Below, in pieces: positions 45,754-54,328 of a DNA stretch of 64,000 nucleotides (position 1 is its first letter; the number at the start of each line of letters is the position of its first letter). A program made the position numbers and the translations under genes. The notes beneath the pieces were generated by a model. It was not told where the DNA came from and did not search any database. It was given only the letters and a program-made list of their open reading frames with translations. The DNA is taken from assembly GCA_900319235.1 (NCBI GenBank), contig ONNR01000003.1, forward strand, positions 1 through 64,000, given 5' to 3'. Origin of the DNA: an uncultured Prevotellaceae bacterium. Lineage in GTDB: Bacteria; Bacteroidota; Bacteroidia; Bacteroidales; UBA3663.

Positions 45754-46308
45754 ATGAAAACTCTAGTTCTTTCCGCAATGATGTGCCTCGCAGCTATGAC
45801 TTCGACTGCACAAGTGATTACCTCTGAGATCGTGAACAACGCCTATCTGTCGGCTGCTTCCGCCAGTGACAGCAAGTTCGCCTACAATGTGGAGTGTGAC
45901 GACAACGACTACATCACCACAATGAATGTCTTCAACAAGACTGTGCGCCAGAATGGCGATATCGATCTGAAACCCTCGTGCCGTTATGAATATGATTATG
46001 CTGCCGATGGTATGTTGCTCAGCCGTACAAAGTATGTTTGGCAAAACGAAGGATGGCAGTGTGTTGGACAACTACAATTCACACTCTCCGACGATCTCTA
46101 CACCGTGGAGTATAGCCGTTGGAACCAGAATACTACAAGCTTCGACCCTGCCAACGAAATGATGACCTACACGCTGATGCCCGATAATACAGCTTATAAC
46201 GTCAGCTGTTATCACCGCAATCACTATGCAAAATCCTACCAGTTGGCATGGCAGGTATCAGTAACCAGTCAGCCTTCCTTCGATCCCTATCTGCTTGCGA
46301 CAATGTGA
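45754..46308 (+). CDS. Small secreted protein, DUF3836-like (paralogue 2)
   Basis: This 184-residue protein has a signal peptide (MKTLVLSAMMCLAAMTSTAQ) and is clearly a paralogue of the protein at 37339 over its full length (YNVECDDNDYITTMNVFNK, DLKPSCRYEYDYAADGMLLS). Unlike that paralogue it has a twin-palindrome promoter. It is followed by a terminator, another twin-palindrome promoter and permease 4, the same order as at 37339-40461. Family name from memory; function unknown. Confidence 0.78.
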   Translation: MKTLVLSAMMCLAAMTSTAQVITSEIVNNAYLSAASASDSKFAYNVECDDNDYITTMNVFNKTVRQNGDIDLKPSCRYEYDYAADGMLLSRTKYVWQNEGWQCVGQLQFTLSDDLYTVEYSRWNQNTTSFDPANEMMTYTLMPDNTAYNVSCYHRNHYAKSYQLAWQVSVTSQPSFDPYLLATM

Positions 46309-46337
46309 TGCCAAAGTAATGATAATATGATGTGATT

Positions 46338-46379
46338 CGGGCGAAAACTACCAGTTTTTGGATAGTTTTCGCCCGTTTT
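46338..46379 (+). terminator. Terminator, ttcgggcgaaa family
   Basis: A 13-bp stem (cgggcgaaaacta / tagttttcgcccg) at 46338-46350 and 46363-46375, followed by tttt. Confidence 0.88.
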
Positions 46380-46449
46380 GTCATTTTTATGAATAGCTGG
46401 CATTTGATTTCTTGTTTTCATTCCTTTCGCTGAAAGAATAAGCCTTGCA

Positions 46450-46547
46450 GTGTCTAATTTTTAGACACAATGCTGTATAAATTTTTGACATTCGCACCCC
46501 GTGGTATTAATAGCTCTTGGAGGATGAGTTATTTTGATGTATCTTTG
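46450..46547 (+). promoter_or_regulatory. Twin-palindrome promoter C (permease 4)
   Basis: Dyad 1 46450-46468 (gtgtctaatttttagacac, the most symmetric copy), dyad 2 46474-46490, TTG 46517-46519, -7 box TATCTTTG 46540-46547. Spacings identical to promoter A. Confidence 0.9.
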
Positions 46548-46579
46548 CAACGTAAATAAAGAATTTCCGCATTAGAACA

Positions 46580-48967
46580 ATGAAAAGTTATCTGAAGTTT
46601 CTGAGCCGTCATCGGCTGTTTACCATCATCAATATCGTTGGCCTTTGCTTGTCGATGGCGTTCCTGTTGCTCTTGGGCGACTTGATTTACCGACAGACGT
46701 CGGTCGAGGATTACCAGACGCGTGGAGACCGCACTTATGTTCTGGGCAACGAGCGCTTCATGATGTCGAACTTCCGCATCGGTCAGCGTTTGCAGGATCG
46801 ATTCCCCGAGATTGAGGGCTGGTGTTCCATGGCGGGCTACAGCACAACATTCAATCTGCGTGGGCAGGATGTCGATACAAAGATGCTCGTGGCTGGTCCC
46901 AACTTCTTCGAATTCTTCGACTACAAGTTGCTCACGGGTGACAAGCATAAGGTGCTCGAAGCTCCCAACCAGATTGTGGTGAGCCGTGCTTTTGCTCAGC
47001 GCTGCTGGCCCGATGAGGAGCCCGTGGGCAAGGAACTTCAACTCGCTTATACCTATGCCGAAGATCCAGAAAAACGTATGACCTTCACCGTCAGCGGTGT
47101 GATGGAAGACTTCGACCGTTCCATCATTCCTTCGGGTTATGAATGTGTGGTCAATGTAGAGAATCTGCGCCACATCCATTATTCGGCTTATGTTGAAAGC
47201 ATGAACAACGCCGCCAGTTGCGTGCTTTTCCTGATGGCACGCGAAGGCAGTGACTTGAAGAGCAAGACCGATGAGATGCGCGACTATCTGAAGTCCTTCT
47301 TCTGGATCTATCAGATGGAGGCAGTGAAAGAGGTTACGCTCACACCGCTCTCCACCCTCTACTACGATGCCAAGGGCTGCTCGCTGATGGAGGATGACAT
47401 CAATCATGGAAGTCGCGACATGGCTCGCCTCTATGTGATTGTGGCACTGCTCGTCCTGGTGTTTGCCCTCTTCAACTACGTCAATCTGAGCGTCTCGCTC
47501 ACAACCGATCGCTCGAAGGAGATGGCCACCCGTCGTCTGTTGGGTCTTTCCCGTCTGCAGGTGTTCTCGAAACTCATTGGCGAAAGCATACTCTTCACGG
47601 CAGTCGCTTTCGCCATCGCCTATCTGATTGCTCTCGTCTTTCAGGACAAGGCCATCGAATTGGCAAACTGTCCCTTGGATCTGCTGAAGGATACTGGTGT
47701 TGTCGCAGTCGTCATCTTTCTGCTTGCCGTCTGCGGTACGGGCATTCTGGCCGGTTTCGTCCCGGCATCGGTGCTCAGTGGCTATCAGCCTATCGACATC
47801 GTGCGTGGCACGTTCCGCCGTCGTGCACGTCAGCGTTGGAGCCATGTGCTCATGGTGCTGCAGGCCGTCTTCGCTGTCGTCCTGCTCACCGTAACGCTCC
47901 TGCTTGGCAGCAGTCTTCGTCAACGCATGAGCCAGCCCCTGGGCTATGACATCGAGGGAATTCTGGAGTCCTGGGGAGGTATTTCTGGCCTCAATCAAAG
48001 CCAGCGTCAGACGTTGCGCGACCGTTTGCTGAGCCTTCCTGAAGTAGAGACAGTGGGGTATGGATATGGTACACCTATCGAATTTCTCGAGAACCAGACC
48101 GTCTCGTCGGACGAAGGCGCAGTAGTCAGCATTCGCCTGCTTATGGGTGATAGTTGTTTCTTCAACATCCTCAATATCCATCCCGAGAAAACCTATGGCG
48201 AAAGTGGTATGGGTGTGAACCACCAGTTGCTGAGGCAATTCGGTAAACGTGATGACGACAAGATAATCACAACTGCCAACGGAACCATAAACTTTGAAGT
48301 GGGAGCCCTTTATCCCGACCTGGTCTATCAGAACGTGATGTCGGAAGAGGAGAATCCTACTCCTTATATTATCTTCCGAACGGATGAATATGTCGATGAC
48401 AGCCAGGGCTATGTCAGTCAGAATTATGGCAGGCCGCGCCAGGTTCTCGTCAAGTATCACGGCGACCGCAAGAAGGTCGAGGCGAGGATGAAGAGTCTGA
48501 TCAGCGAAATGACGGGTCATGAAGGTCTGGAAATACATGCACTCAATGATCTGCATCGCAATTGGTTCGAGGAATATGAGCGTTTCCTGCGTGTGCTGAG
48601 CGTTTTCACCATTGTGGCCCTGCTCATCGCCATCCTTGGATTGATGGCTATGAACAGTTACTTCGTCAGCCAACGCCGGCGAGAGATTGCCGTGCGTCGT
48701 GTCTTCGGAGCCGAGGTAGGTAGTATCACCCTGCAACTGCTTCGCACCGTTGCCATCCAGTCGCTTGTGGCAGCTGTCTTTGCCATCCCATTGGCCTATT
48801 GGTTGGCTCCCAAGGTGGGCAGCATCTCAGGACTGAGTCTCCAAATGGAAACCCTTCCGCTCGTGATCTCCCTCCTCATCGTTCTGGCGGTCAATATCCT
48901 CACCGCAGCCCTCCAAGGTTGGCGTGCAGCCACCGAGAATCCGGTCAATAGCATCAAGACAGAATAA
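46580..48967 (+). CDS. FtsX/MacB-type ABC permease 4
   Basis: This 795-residue permease is of the MKSYLKFLSR subfamily, with two tandem MacB-like halves: DRSKEMATRRLLGLSRLQVF in the first FtsX domain, RRREIAVRRVFGAEVGSITL in the second. It ends in NPVNSIKTE. A long open frame on the opposite strand (46529-48736) is a codon-usage shadow. The last 65 bases of the gene are almost identical to the end of the neighbouring permease 5 gene although the proteins are otherwise quite different. Confidence 0.92.
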   Translation: MKSYLKFLSRHRLFTIINIVGLCLSMAFLLLLGDLIYRQTSVEDYQTRGDRTYVLGNERFMMSNFRIGQRLQDRFPEIEGWCSMAGYSTTFNLRGQDVDTKMLVAGPNFFEFFDYKLLTGDKHKVLEAPNQIVVSRAFAQRCWPDEEPVGKELQLAYTYAEDPEKRMTFTVSGVMEDFDRSIIPSGYECVVNVENLRHIHYSAYVESMNNAASCVLFLMAREGSDLKSKTDEMRDYLKSFFWIYQMEAVKEVTLTPLSTLYYDAKGCSLMEDDINHGSRDMARLYVIVALLVLVFALFNYVNLSVSLTTDRSKEMATRRLLGLSRLQVFSKLIGESILFTAVAFAIAYLIALVFQDKAIELANCPLDLLKDTGVVAVVIFLLAVCGTGILAGFVPASVLSGYQPIDIVRGTFRRRARQRWSHVLMVLQAVFAVVLLTVTLLLGSSLRQRMSQPLGYDIEGILESWGGISGLNQSQRQTLRDRLLSLPEVETVGYGYGTPIEFLENQTVSSDEGAVVSIRLLMGDSCFFNILNIHPEKTYGESGMGVNHQLLRQFGKRDDDKIITTANGTINFEVGALYPDLVYQNVMSEEENPTPYIIFRTDEYVDDSQGYVSQNYGRPRQVLVKYHGDRKKVEARMKSLISEMTGHEGLEIHALNDLHRNWFEEYERFLRVLSVFTIVALLIAILGLMAMNSYFVSQRRREIAVRRVFGAEVGSITLQLLRTVAIQSLVAAVFAIPLAYWLAPKVGSISGLSLQMETLPLVISLLIVLAVNILTAALQGWRAATENPVNSIKTE

Positions 48968-48968
48968 G

Positions 48969-49066
48969 GTGTCAATTTTTTAGACACAATAATGTATAAA
49001 TTTTTGACAAACGTGTTTTGCGAATGAGAAAAGCCTTGGACGAATGAATTATTTGGCGTATCTTTG
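48969..49066 (+). promoter_or_regulatory. Twin-palindrome promoter D (permease 5 and ABC ATPase)
   Basis: Dyad 1 48969-48987 (gtgtc-N9-gacac), dyad 2 48993-49009, TTG 49036-49038, -7 box TATCTTTG 49059-49066. Spacings identical to promoter A. Dyad 1 begins two bases after the stop codon of permease 4. Confidence 0.9.
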
Positions 49067-49088
49067 TGGCAGAAAAAAGAAATAAACA

Positions 49089-51494
49089 ATGGACGTATTC
49101 AGAAACATATTGTATATGGCTCGCCGATTCAAGACGGCTACACTGTTGAACCTCGCAGGACTGGCCGTGGCATTTGCCGCTCTCTTTCTGTTCATGACGC
49201 AGGTGGAGTACAGTGCCAGCTACAATCGTGGCATCCCGCATGCAGAACGGATTATGCGCGTGGAGGCGATGATGAACGGGGCGCCGTGGAATACCAACTG
49301 CTGCGTGCCTCTGCTCGAGGTGATGATGGAAATGCCCGAGGTTGAGTCGGGGACCATGTTCCATTATTGGGACAGCAAGTCCGAATTCTATATGGGTTCA
49401 ACTTCAGTGAACTGCGATTGGAGCAGGACGCACAAAGAAACCTCATTGGAGCCATTCGGTGCCGTTTGCCTCGATGGCAAATTAAACTGGAAGGATGATA
49501 CCGACCAGGGGGTCATCATCCCTGCCTCATTGGCCCAGCGCTTCCTGGGTACCACGATGGCGGCCGGACACTATCTTTGGACTGGCAAGGACAGCCTGCA
49601 GATAATCGGCGTCTATCAGGACTTCCCCGACAACTGCTGTGTGGGTAATATGATCTATTCGTCATTGGGCGAGGACAGCCAGCACGACTTCAGCGAGTGG
49701 AGCTACAAGGGCTATCTGCGACTCCATGAGACGGCCGATGTGGATGCCTTCAGAAAGGAGTTCTGTGATAAAGTTAAGTCGATATTTCGCCAAAAGATTT
49801 TGTCGGAGAATGCCGAAGAGTTTAACAATGCCACTCCTGAGGAACGTGCCGCGATGGACCAACAGTTGGACAGTATGCTTGGCCAGCACAACTTCCGCGT
49901 CACTCCTCTCACCGAGACCTACTTCTCGGGTACGGATGGCGGAGACCGAGGCAATCGTACCGTGCACCTCATCCTGATATGGGCATGCATCCTTGTCGTG
50001 CTGGTGGCTGCCATCAACTTCCTCAACTTCACTTTGGCCGAGAGTCCGATGCGTGTGAAGGGAGTCAATACACGCCGTGTGCTGGGCAGCTCACTGACGA
50101 GTCTGCGGCTGGGCCTCATTGGAGAAACTGTGGTTATTGCCCTCCTGGCTTTTCTGCTTGGTATGTTCATCGTCTATATGCTCACCCAATGGACAGCCAT
50201 CACTACGCTGGTACAGGGTAGCATCAAGCTGCAGGATCATCTGCCGCTCCTTGGATTGACAGCATTGGTCGCTCTGGCTATAGGCGTGGTCGCGGGAGCC
50301 TATCCTGCATGGTTCGTCACTTCGTTCCAGCCCGCCATGGCATTGAAGGGTGCTTTTGGCCTGACCCCACGTGGACGACGATTGCGCACCCTGCTGGTGG
50401 GTCTGCAGATTACCATCAGTCTAGTGCTCGTCACCTATATCGGCATCCTTATGCTCCAAAGCCGCTTCATCTACCATTCGGACTATGGTTTTGACAAGGA
50501 CGAGCTCTGCTATGCCACACTTACGCAGGAATTGCTCAAGAAGAAGGATGCCATCCGTACCGAACTACTCGGTATGGGAGGCGTGGAGGACGTCAGTTAT
50601 TCAGCTTTCGCGTTGGGCAGTTCGACCGGATATATGGGTTGGGGCCGAGCTAAAGGCGACAAGAGTGTTTCGTTCACTAGTATGCCCGTCGATTGGCACT
50701 ACCTGCGTACCATGGGCATCAAAGTCGTTGAGGGCAGGGATTTCAACGAACATGACAGCGACTGCTATATCATCAATGAGGCAGCACGCAAACGTTGGAC
50801 CTGGGTCGAAATGGATAAAGAACTGATCGATGGCGATCTGCCGGTGGTCGGAGTATGCGAGAATGTGCGCTATGCCAGTATCCATCAGGACCGTGAGACT
50901 GATCCTGTGGCCTTTGTCATCATGGGTGAACGTTATGCCGATTGGGGCGATCGATTAGGTATGCTCAATGTGCGCCTTGCCCCTCAGACTGACAAGCTAG
51001 CCTTGCGCAGACAGATACAGGACAAACTCTCTGAGATGGGGGATGGAAGCGCCGTGGAGGTTCATTTTCTCGACGAGGAGATGGAGAGACTCTATCAGGA
51101 TGAGTTCCGCTTCATTCGCCAGGTAATTGTCTTCAGCATCATTTGTCTCATCATCACACTCATCGGCGTGTTCTGCCTGACAATGTTCGAGACGGAATAT
51201 CGTCGCAAGGAGATTGGTATCCGCAAGGTCTTCGGTTCCTCCGAGGAACAGATTGTGAGATTGTTGACAAGTCGTTATGCACAAATCCTTCTCATAGCCT
51301 TTGTCATTGCAGTGCCTTTGGCCTGGTATATGGGCAGCCAATGGCTCGAGAATTTTACAGAGCGCACCATTATTCATTGGTGGCTGTTCCCATTGGCATT
51401 GGTCCTTGTTGGCCTGGTCACTCTTCTCACTGCAGCCCTCCAAGGTTGGCGTGCAGCCACCGAGAATCCTATCAATAGCATCAAGACCGAATAA
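49089..51494 (+). CDS. FtsX/MacB-type ABC permease 5
   Basis: This 801-residue permease is of the second subfamily: its N-terminus (MDVFRNILYMARRFKTATLL) differs from MKSYLKFLSR. The first FtsX domain is marked by MRVKGVNTRRVLGSSLTSL and the second by YRRKEIGIRKVFGSSEEQIV; it ends in NPINSIKTE. It is followed after about 105 bases by the ABC ATPase gene and probably cotranscribed with it. Together with permease 4 it reproduces the pairing of subfamilies seen at 28117-32962. Confidence 0.92.
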   Translation: MDVFRNILYMARRFKTATLLNLAGLAVAFAALFLFMTQVEYSASYNRGIPHAERIMRVEAMMNGAPWNTNCCVPLLEVMMEMPEVESGTMFHYWDSKSEFYMGSTSVNCDWSRTHKETSLEPFGAVCLDGKLNWKDDTDQGVIIPASLAQRFLGTTMAAGHYLWTGKDSLQIIGVYQDFPDNCCVGNMIYSSLGEDSQHDFSEWSYKGYLRLHETADVDAFRKEFCDKVKSIFRQKILSENAEEFNNATPEERAAMDQQLDSMLGQHNFRVTPLTETYFSGTDGGDRGNRTVHLILIWACILVVLVAAINFLNFTLAESPMRVKGVNTRRVLGSSLTSLRLGLIGETVVIALLAFLLGMFIVYMLTQWTAITTLVQGSIKLQDHLPLLGLTALVALAIGVVAGAYPAWFVTSFQPAMALKGAFGLTPRGRRLRTLLVGLQITISLVLVTYIGILMLQSRFIYHSDYGFDKDELCYATLTQELLKKKDAIRTELLGMGGVEDVSYSAFALGSSTGYMGWGRAKGDKSVSFTSMPVDWHYLRTMGIKVVEGRDFNEHDSDCYIINEAARKRWTWVEMDKELIDGDLPVVGVCENVRYASIHQDRETDPVAFVIMGERYADWGDRLGMLNVRLAPQTDKLALRRQIQDKLSEMGDGSAVEVHFLDEEMERLYQDEFRFIRQVIVFSIICLIITLIGVFCLTMFETEYRRKEIGIRKVFGSSEEQIVRLLTSRYAQILLIAFVIAVPLAWYMGSQWLENFTERTIIHWWLFPLALVLVGLVTLLTAALQGWRAATENPINSIKTE

Positions 51495-51600
51495 GATCAC
51501 TTTCGCCTGTAGAGAGTGGGTCAAGCAAACAATTGTTATTTGTTAATTATTAATTGTAAATTATTAATTGTAAATTATTAATCGTTAATTGATATACGAT
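51495..51600 (+). repeat. Degenerate interspersed hairpin element, ttaattgtaaatta type
   Basis: Directly after the permease stop, ctttcgcctgtagagagtgg resembles the core of the elements at 7554, 9034 and 20780. It is followed by AT-rich repeats (ttattaattgtaaa, two to three copies). A matching left arm is not visible. Confidence 0.45.
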
Positions 51601-52275
51601 ATGATCAAGATTGAGAATCTGACAAAGATCTTCCGCACGGAAGAAGTGGAGACTGTCGCCCTCGATGGCGTATGTCTGAGTGTAGAACAAGGTGAGTTCG
51701 TGGCCATCATGGGACCAAGCGGCTGCGGCAAATCGACGCTGCTCAACATCATGGGCCTGCTCGACAATCCCACTTCGGGCAGCTACATCCTCGATGGCGA
51801 GGAGGTGGGACACCTGAAGGAAAGCCAGCGCACCTCTGTGCGCAAGGGCAAGATCGGCTTCGTGTTCCAGAGCTTCAACCTCATCGACGAGTTGAACGTC
51901 GAGGAGAACATCGAACTGCCCCTGAAGTATATTGGTGTGCCGCAGAAGGAGCGTCGCGAGCGTGTGGTAGAAATCCTTCGTCGCCTCGAACTGAGCCATC
52001 GTGCCAAGCACTATCCCCAGCAGCTCTCGGGCGGTCAGCAGCAGCGTGTTGCCATTGCCCGTGCCGTGGTGATGAATCCCAAGCTCATCCTCGCCGACGA
52101 ACCTACGGGTAACCTTGACTCGAAGAATGGTTTGGAAGTGATGCAGTTGCTCACCCAGCTCAACAACGAGGGCACTACCATCGTTATGGTCACCCACTCG
52201 CAGCGCGATGCCGGCTTTGCCCAGCGCATCATCAACCTGCTCGATGGCCAGATCGTGCCTGAAGCAAGACTTTGA
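51601..52275 (+). CDS. ABC transporter ATPase (LolD/MacB family)
   Basis: This 224-residue nucleotide-binding protein has Walker A GPSGCGKST (about residues 38-46), the Q loop in GFVFQSFNLI, the signature LSGGQQQRVAIARAV (about 140) and Walker B LILADEPTGN (about 162-171) with a following TIVMVTHSQ switch region. It powers FtsX/MacB-type permeases. It is the only such ATPase in the window, against five permease genes, so it may be shared by all of them. The start at 51601 is chosen over an upstream TTG. It is probably transcribed from promoter D. Confidence 0.93.
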   Translation: MIKIENLTKIFRTEEVETVALDGVCLSVEQGEFVAIMGPSGCGKSTLLNIMGLLDNPTSGSYILDGEEVGHLKESQRTSVRKGKIGFVFQSFNLIDELNVEENIELPLKYIGVPQKERRERVVEILRRLELSHRAKHYPQQLSGGQQQRVAIARAVVMNPKLILADEPTGNLDSKNGLEVMQLLTQLNNEGTTIVMVTHSQRDAGFAQRIINLLDGQIVPEARL

Positions 52276-52343
52276 TATCAAGGAAAGGATTGTATAACTA
52301 TAGCATAACTATTGTTTTCAAGGTTTTTGTTTAAATAGAATAT

Positions 52344-52378
52344 GGGCAGGTGAACTCTGCGAAGAATTGCGCCTGCCC
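52344..52378 (+). terminator. Hairpin after the ABC ATPase gene
   Basis: gggcaggtg pairs with cgcctgccc (52344-52352, 52370-52378) around an 18-base loop. No T run follows, so its role as terminator is likely but not certain. Confidence 0.5.
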
Positions 52379-52523
52379 CTTCATTGTAATATTAGTAATA
52401 TTTATTGAACACATTGTGACAGGTGGATCTGTGAAGATGTTCCTGTCTTTTGTGTTTTATTGTTGTATAGTAGTTTACCTTCGCATCTTTTTTGCACATT
52501 TATATGGATAAAACATAAATGGT

Positions 52524-53165
52524 ATGAAAGCAATAAAGATTTTGATTGGAGTGGTTTTAGCCGCCGTTATTGGCATTTTTGGTTTTTGGGGCTACAAGTA
52601 CTATGTTTGTCAAGGCCCGACTGCTCAACTGGATGGTGATTATTCGGAGTATCTTTCTAAGTGCGCTGTTGAAGCAAAGGATTATGCGAAGGTTAGGAAC
52701 CTGAACGACCGTTACTGCATCTTCGTCGATTACAGCATTCCCAGTGGTACACCAAGGGTGTTTGTTTGGTCATTCGAAAAGGAGAAGGTTGTGTATAGCA
52801 CCTACACGATGCACGGTCCCGGCAAGGGAAGTACCGACGAGAAGCCCGTCTTCAGCAACCTGCCGGGCAGCAAATGTTCTTCCCTCGGTCATTTTGCCGT
52901 GACCAAGGAACATGGTAGTCGAAACAAGAGAGGCTATCGAATCAAGGGGCTCGATGTGGCTAACAAGACCGCCTATGGCCGTGGGTTGATGATTCATCGT
53001 GCCAAGTGGGTAGATAATAATTGCTGGCGTGAATACATACCGCTACAGCCTAAGTGTTGCTTAGGCTGCATCACGGTTTCCACAAGGGGAATGAATTATC
53101 TGGATAAACTGATAAAGGGAGAAAAGAAGCAAATGCTCCTTTGGACATTTGCTTCAAAAAGTTAG
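52524..53165 (+). CDS. L,D-transpeptidase-like (YkuD_2-type) protein
   Basis: This 213-residue protein has an N-terminal membrane anchor or signal (ILIGVVLAAVIGIFGFWGY). The domain contains RYCIFVDYSIPSGTPRVFVW, a His in GLMIHRAKW (about residue 158) and a Cys in CCLGCITVS (about 182), the His and Ser/Cys-Gly-Cys pattern of murein L,D-transpeptidase catalytic domains of the YkuD_2 kind. It would act in the periplasm on peptidoglycan peptides. It is convergent with the D-lactate dehydrogenase gene, with a gap of only nine bases. A weak -7 box (TACCTTCG) lies at 52476-52483. Confidence 0.7.
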   Translation: MKAIKILIGVVLAAVIGIFGFWGYKYYVCQGPTAQLDGDYSEYLSKCAVEAKDYAKVRNLNDRYCIFVDYSIPSGTPRVFVWSFEKEKVVYSTYTMHGPGKGSTDEKPVFSNLPGSKCSSLGHFAVTKEHGSRNKRGYRIKGLDVANKTAYGRGLMIHRAKWVDNNCWREYIPLQPKCCLGCITVSTRGMNYLDKLIKGEKKQMLLWTFASKS

Positions 53166-53174
53166 TTTGGTTTC

Positions 53175-54179
53175 TTAATCAGTCGCCTTGACTTCGTTGA
53201 TGAGCGATTTGCCTTCGACGAAGTCTTTGATGTTCCGTAGCGTCGTGTTGGCGATGTTGTGGAGGGCCTCACGTGTGAAGAATGCCTGGTGGCTGGTCAC
53301 GTAGACGTTGTTGAACGAAAGGAGGCGGGCAAGGGTATCATCAACGATGACGGCATCTGAAGTATCCTCGTAGAAGTAGTTGCCTTCCTCTTCGTAGACA
53401 TCGAGGGCGGCTGATCCGATCTTCCTCGACTTGAGGCCTTCGATGAGGGCATTGGTGTCGATGAGCTGTCCACGTCCTGTGTTGACGATCATCACGCCGT
53501 CCTTCATCTTGGTAATGCTTTCGGCATTGATCACATAGCGTGTCTCAGGAGTGAGCGGGCAATGGAGGGTGATGATGTCGGAGCGCTGGAAGAGTTCGTC
53601 GAGCGAAACATATTGCATCGCATTGACCAGCGCAAATTCCTCGTCGGGATAGGGATCATAGCCTAGGATGGTCATGCCGAAGCCCGAAAGCATACGGACC
53701 AGGACCTTGGCAATTTTTCCGGTACCAATCACGCCGAGTGTCTTGCCATAAAGATCGAAGCCAAGCAGACCTTGCAGCGAGAAGTTGCCATCGCGGGTGC
53801 GGGTCACGGCACGAGGGATGTGACGGTCGGCGGCAAGCATCAGCGCAAGCGCATATTCGGCAATAGCATGGGGTGAATAAGCTGGCACGCGTACCACGCG
53901 AATGCCCACTTCGGCAGCTGCCTGCAGATCGACGTTATTGTAGCCTGCACAGCGCAGGGCAATCAGTTTGACGCCATGGTCGGCCATGGCACGGACGATG
54001 TCTGCATTCACAGGGTCGTTGACGAAGACGCATACGGCTGTCGCGCCTTGGGTAAGTGACACATTGTCAAGGGTGGGGTGCGCCTTGAAGTACTTCAGCT
54101 CGAAGCCGAACTTTTCGTTGACTTTATCGAACGATTCGCGGTCGTACGACTTGGCTCCAAAGAATACGATTCTTTCCAT
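53175..54179 (-). CDS. ldhA: D-lactate dehydrogenase (2-hydroxyacid dehydrogenase family)
   Basis: This 334-residue cytoplasmic enzyme interconverts pyruvate and D-lactate with NADH. The nucleotide-binding motif is GVIGTGKIAK, the catalytic Arg lies in VNTGRGQLID (about residue 236), the Glu in DVYEEEG and the catalytic His in TSHQAFF (about 297). The N-terminus (IVFFGAKSYDRESFD) and PAYSPHAIAEYALALML are typical of fermentative D-lactate dehydrogenases. Its -7 box TATCTTTG is at 54208-54215 on the minus strand. The exact substrate among 2-hydroxyacids is inferred. Confidence 0.9.
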   Translation of the reverse strand: MERIVFFGAKSYDRESFDKVNEKFGFELKYFKAHPTLDNVSLTQGATAVCVFVNDPVNADIVRAMADHGVKLIALRCAGYNNVDLQAAAEVGIRVVRVPAYSPHAIAEYALALMLAADRHIPRAVTRTRDGNFSLQGLLGFDLYGKTLGVIGTGKIAKVLVRMLSGFGMTILGYDPYPDEEFALVNAMQYVSLDELFQRSDIITLHCPLTPETRYVINAESITKMKDGVMIVNTGRGQLIDTNALIEGLKSRKIGSAALDVYEEEGNYFYEDTSDAVIVDDTLARLLSFNNVYVTSHQAFFTREALHNIANTTLRNIKDFVEGKSLINEVKATD

Positions 54180-54207
54180 AAGTTTGAATTAAGGTTGATT
54201 ACGGGTG

Positions 54208-54215
54208 CAAAGATA
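54208..54215 (-). promoter_or_regulatory. -7 box of the D-lactate dehydrogenase gene
   Basis: TATCTTTG on the minus strand, 29 bases upstream of the start codon. Confidence 0.65.
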
Positions 54216-54266
54216 AGAGATTTTGGGCAATCATGCAAGAGAAAGGCAAAAAAATAGTGTGAAGAT

Positions 54267-54297
54267 TTGTTGTTTCCAGTTTTTTTGACTACCTTTG
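54267..54297 (+). promoter_or_regulatory. Promoter of the esterase lipoprotein gene
   Basis: TTG at 54267-54269 and TACCTTTG at 54290-54297, spacing 23 bp, 32 bases before the start codon. Confidence 0.75.
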
Positions 54298-54328
54298 CCG
54301 CGCATCTTTCCGCATTATACTATATAAT

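Noticed and set aside
46529..48736. 735-residue minus-strand open frame opposite permease 4
   Set aside because: Shadow of the permease gene: rich in His, Gln and Glu without domain structure, and running through promoter C.
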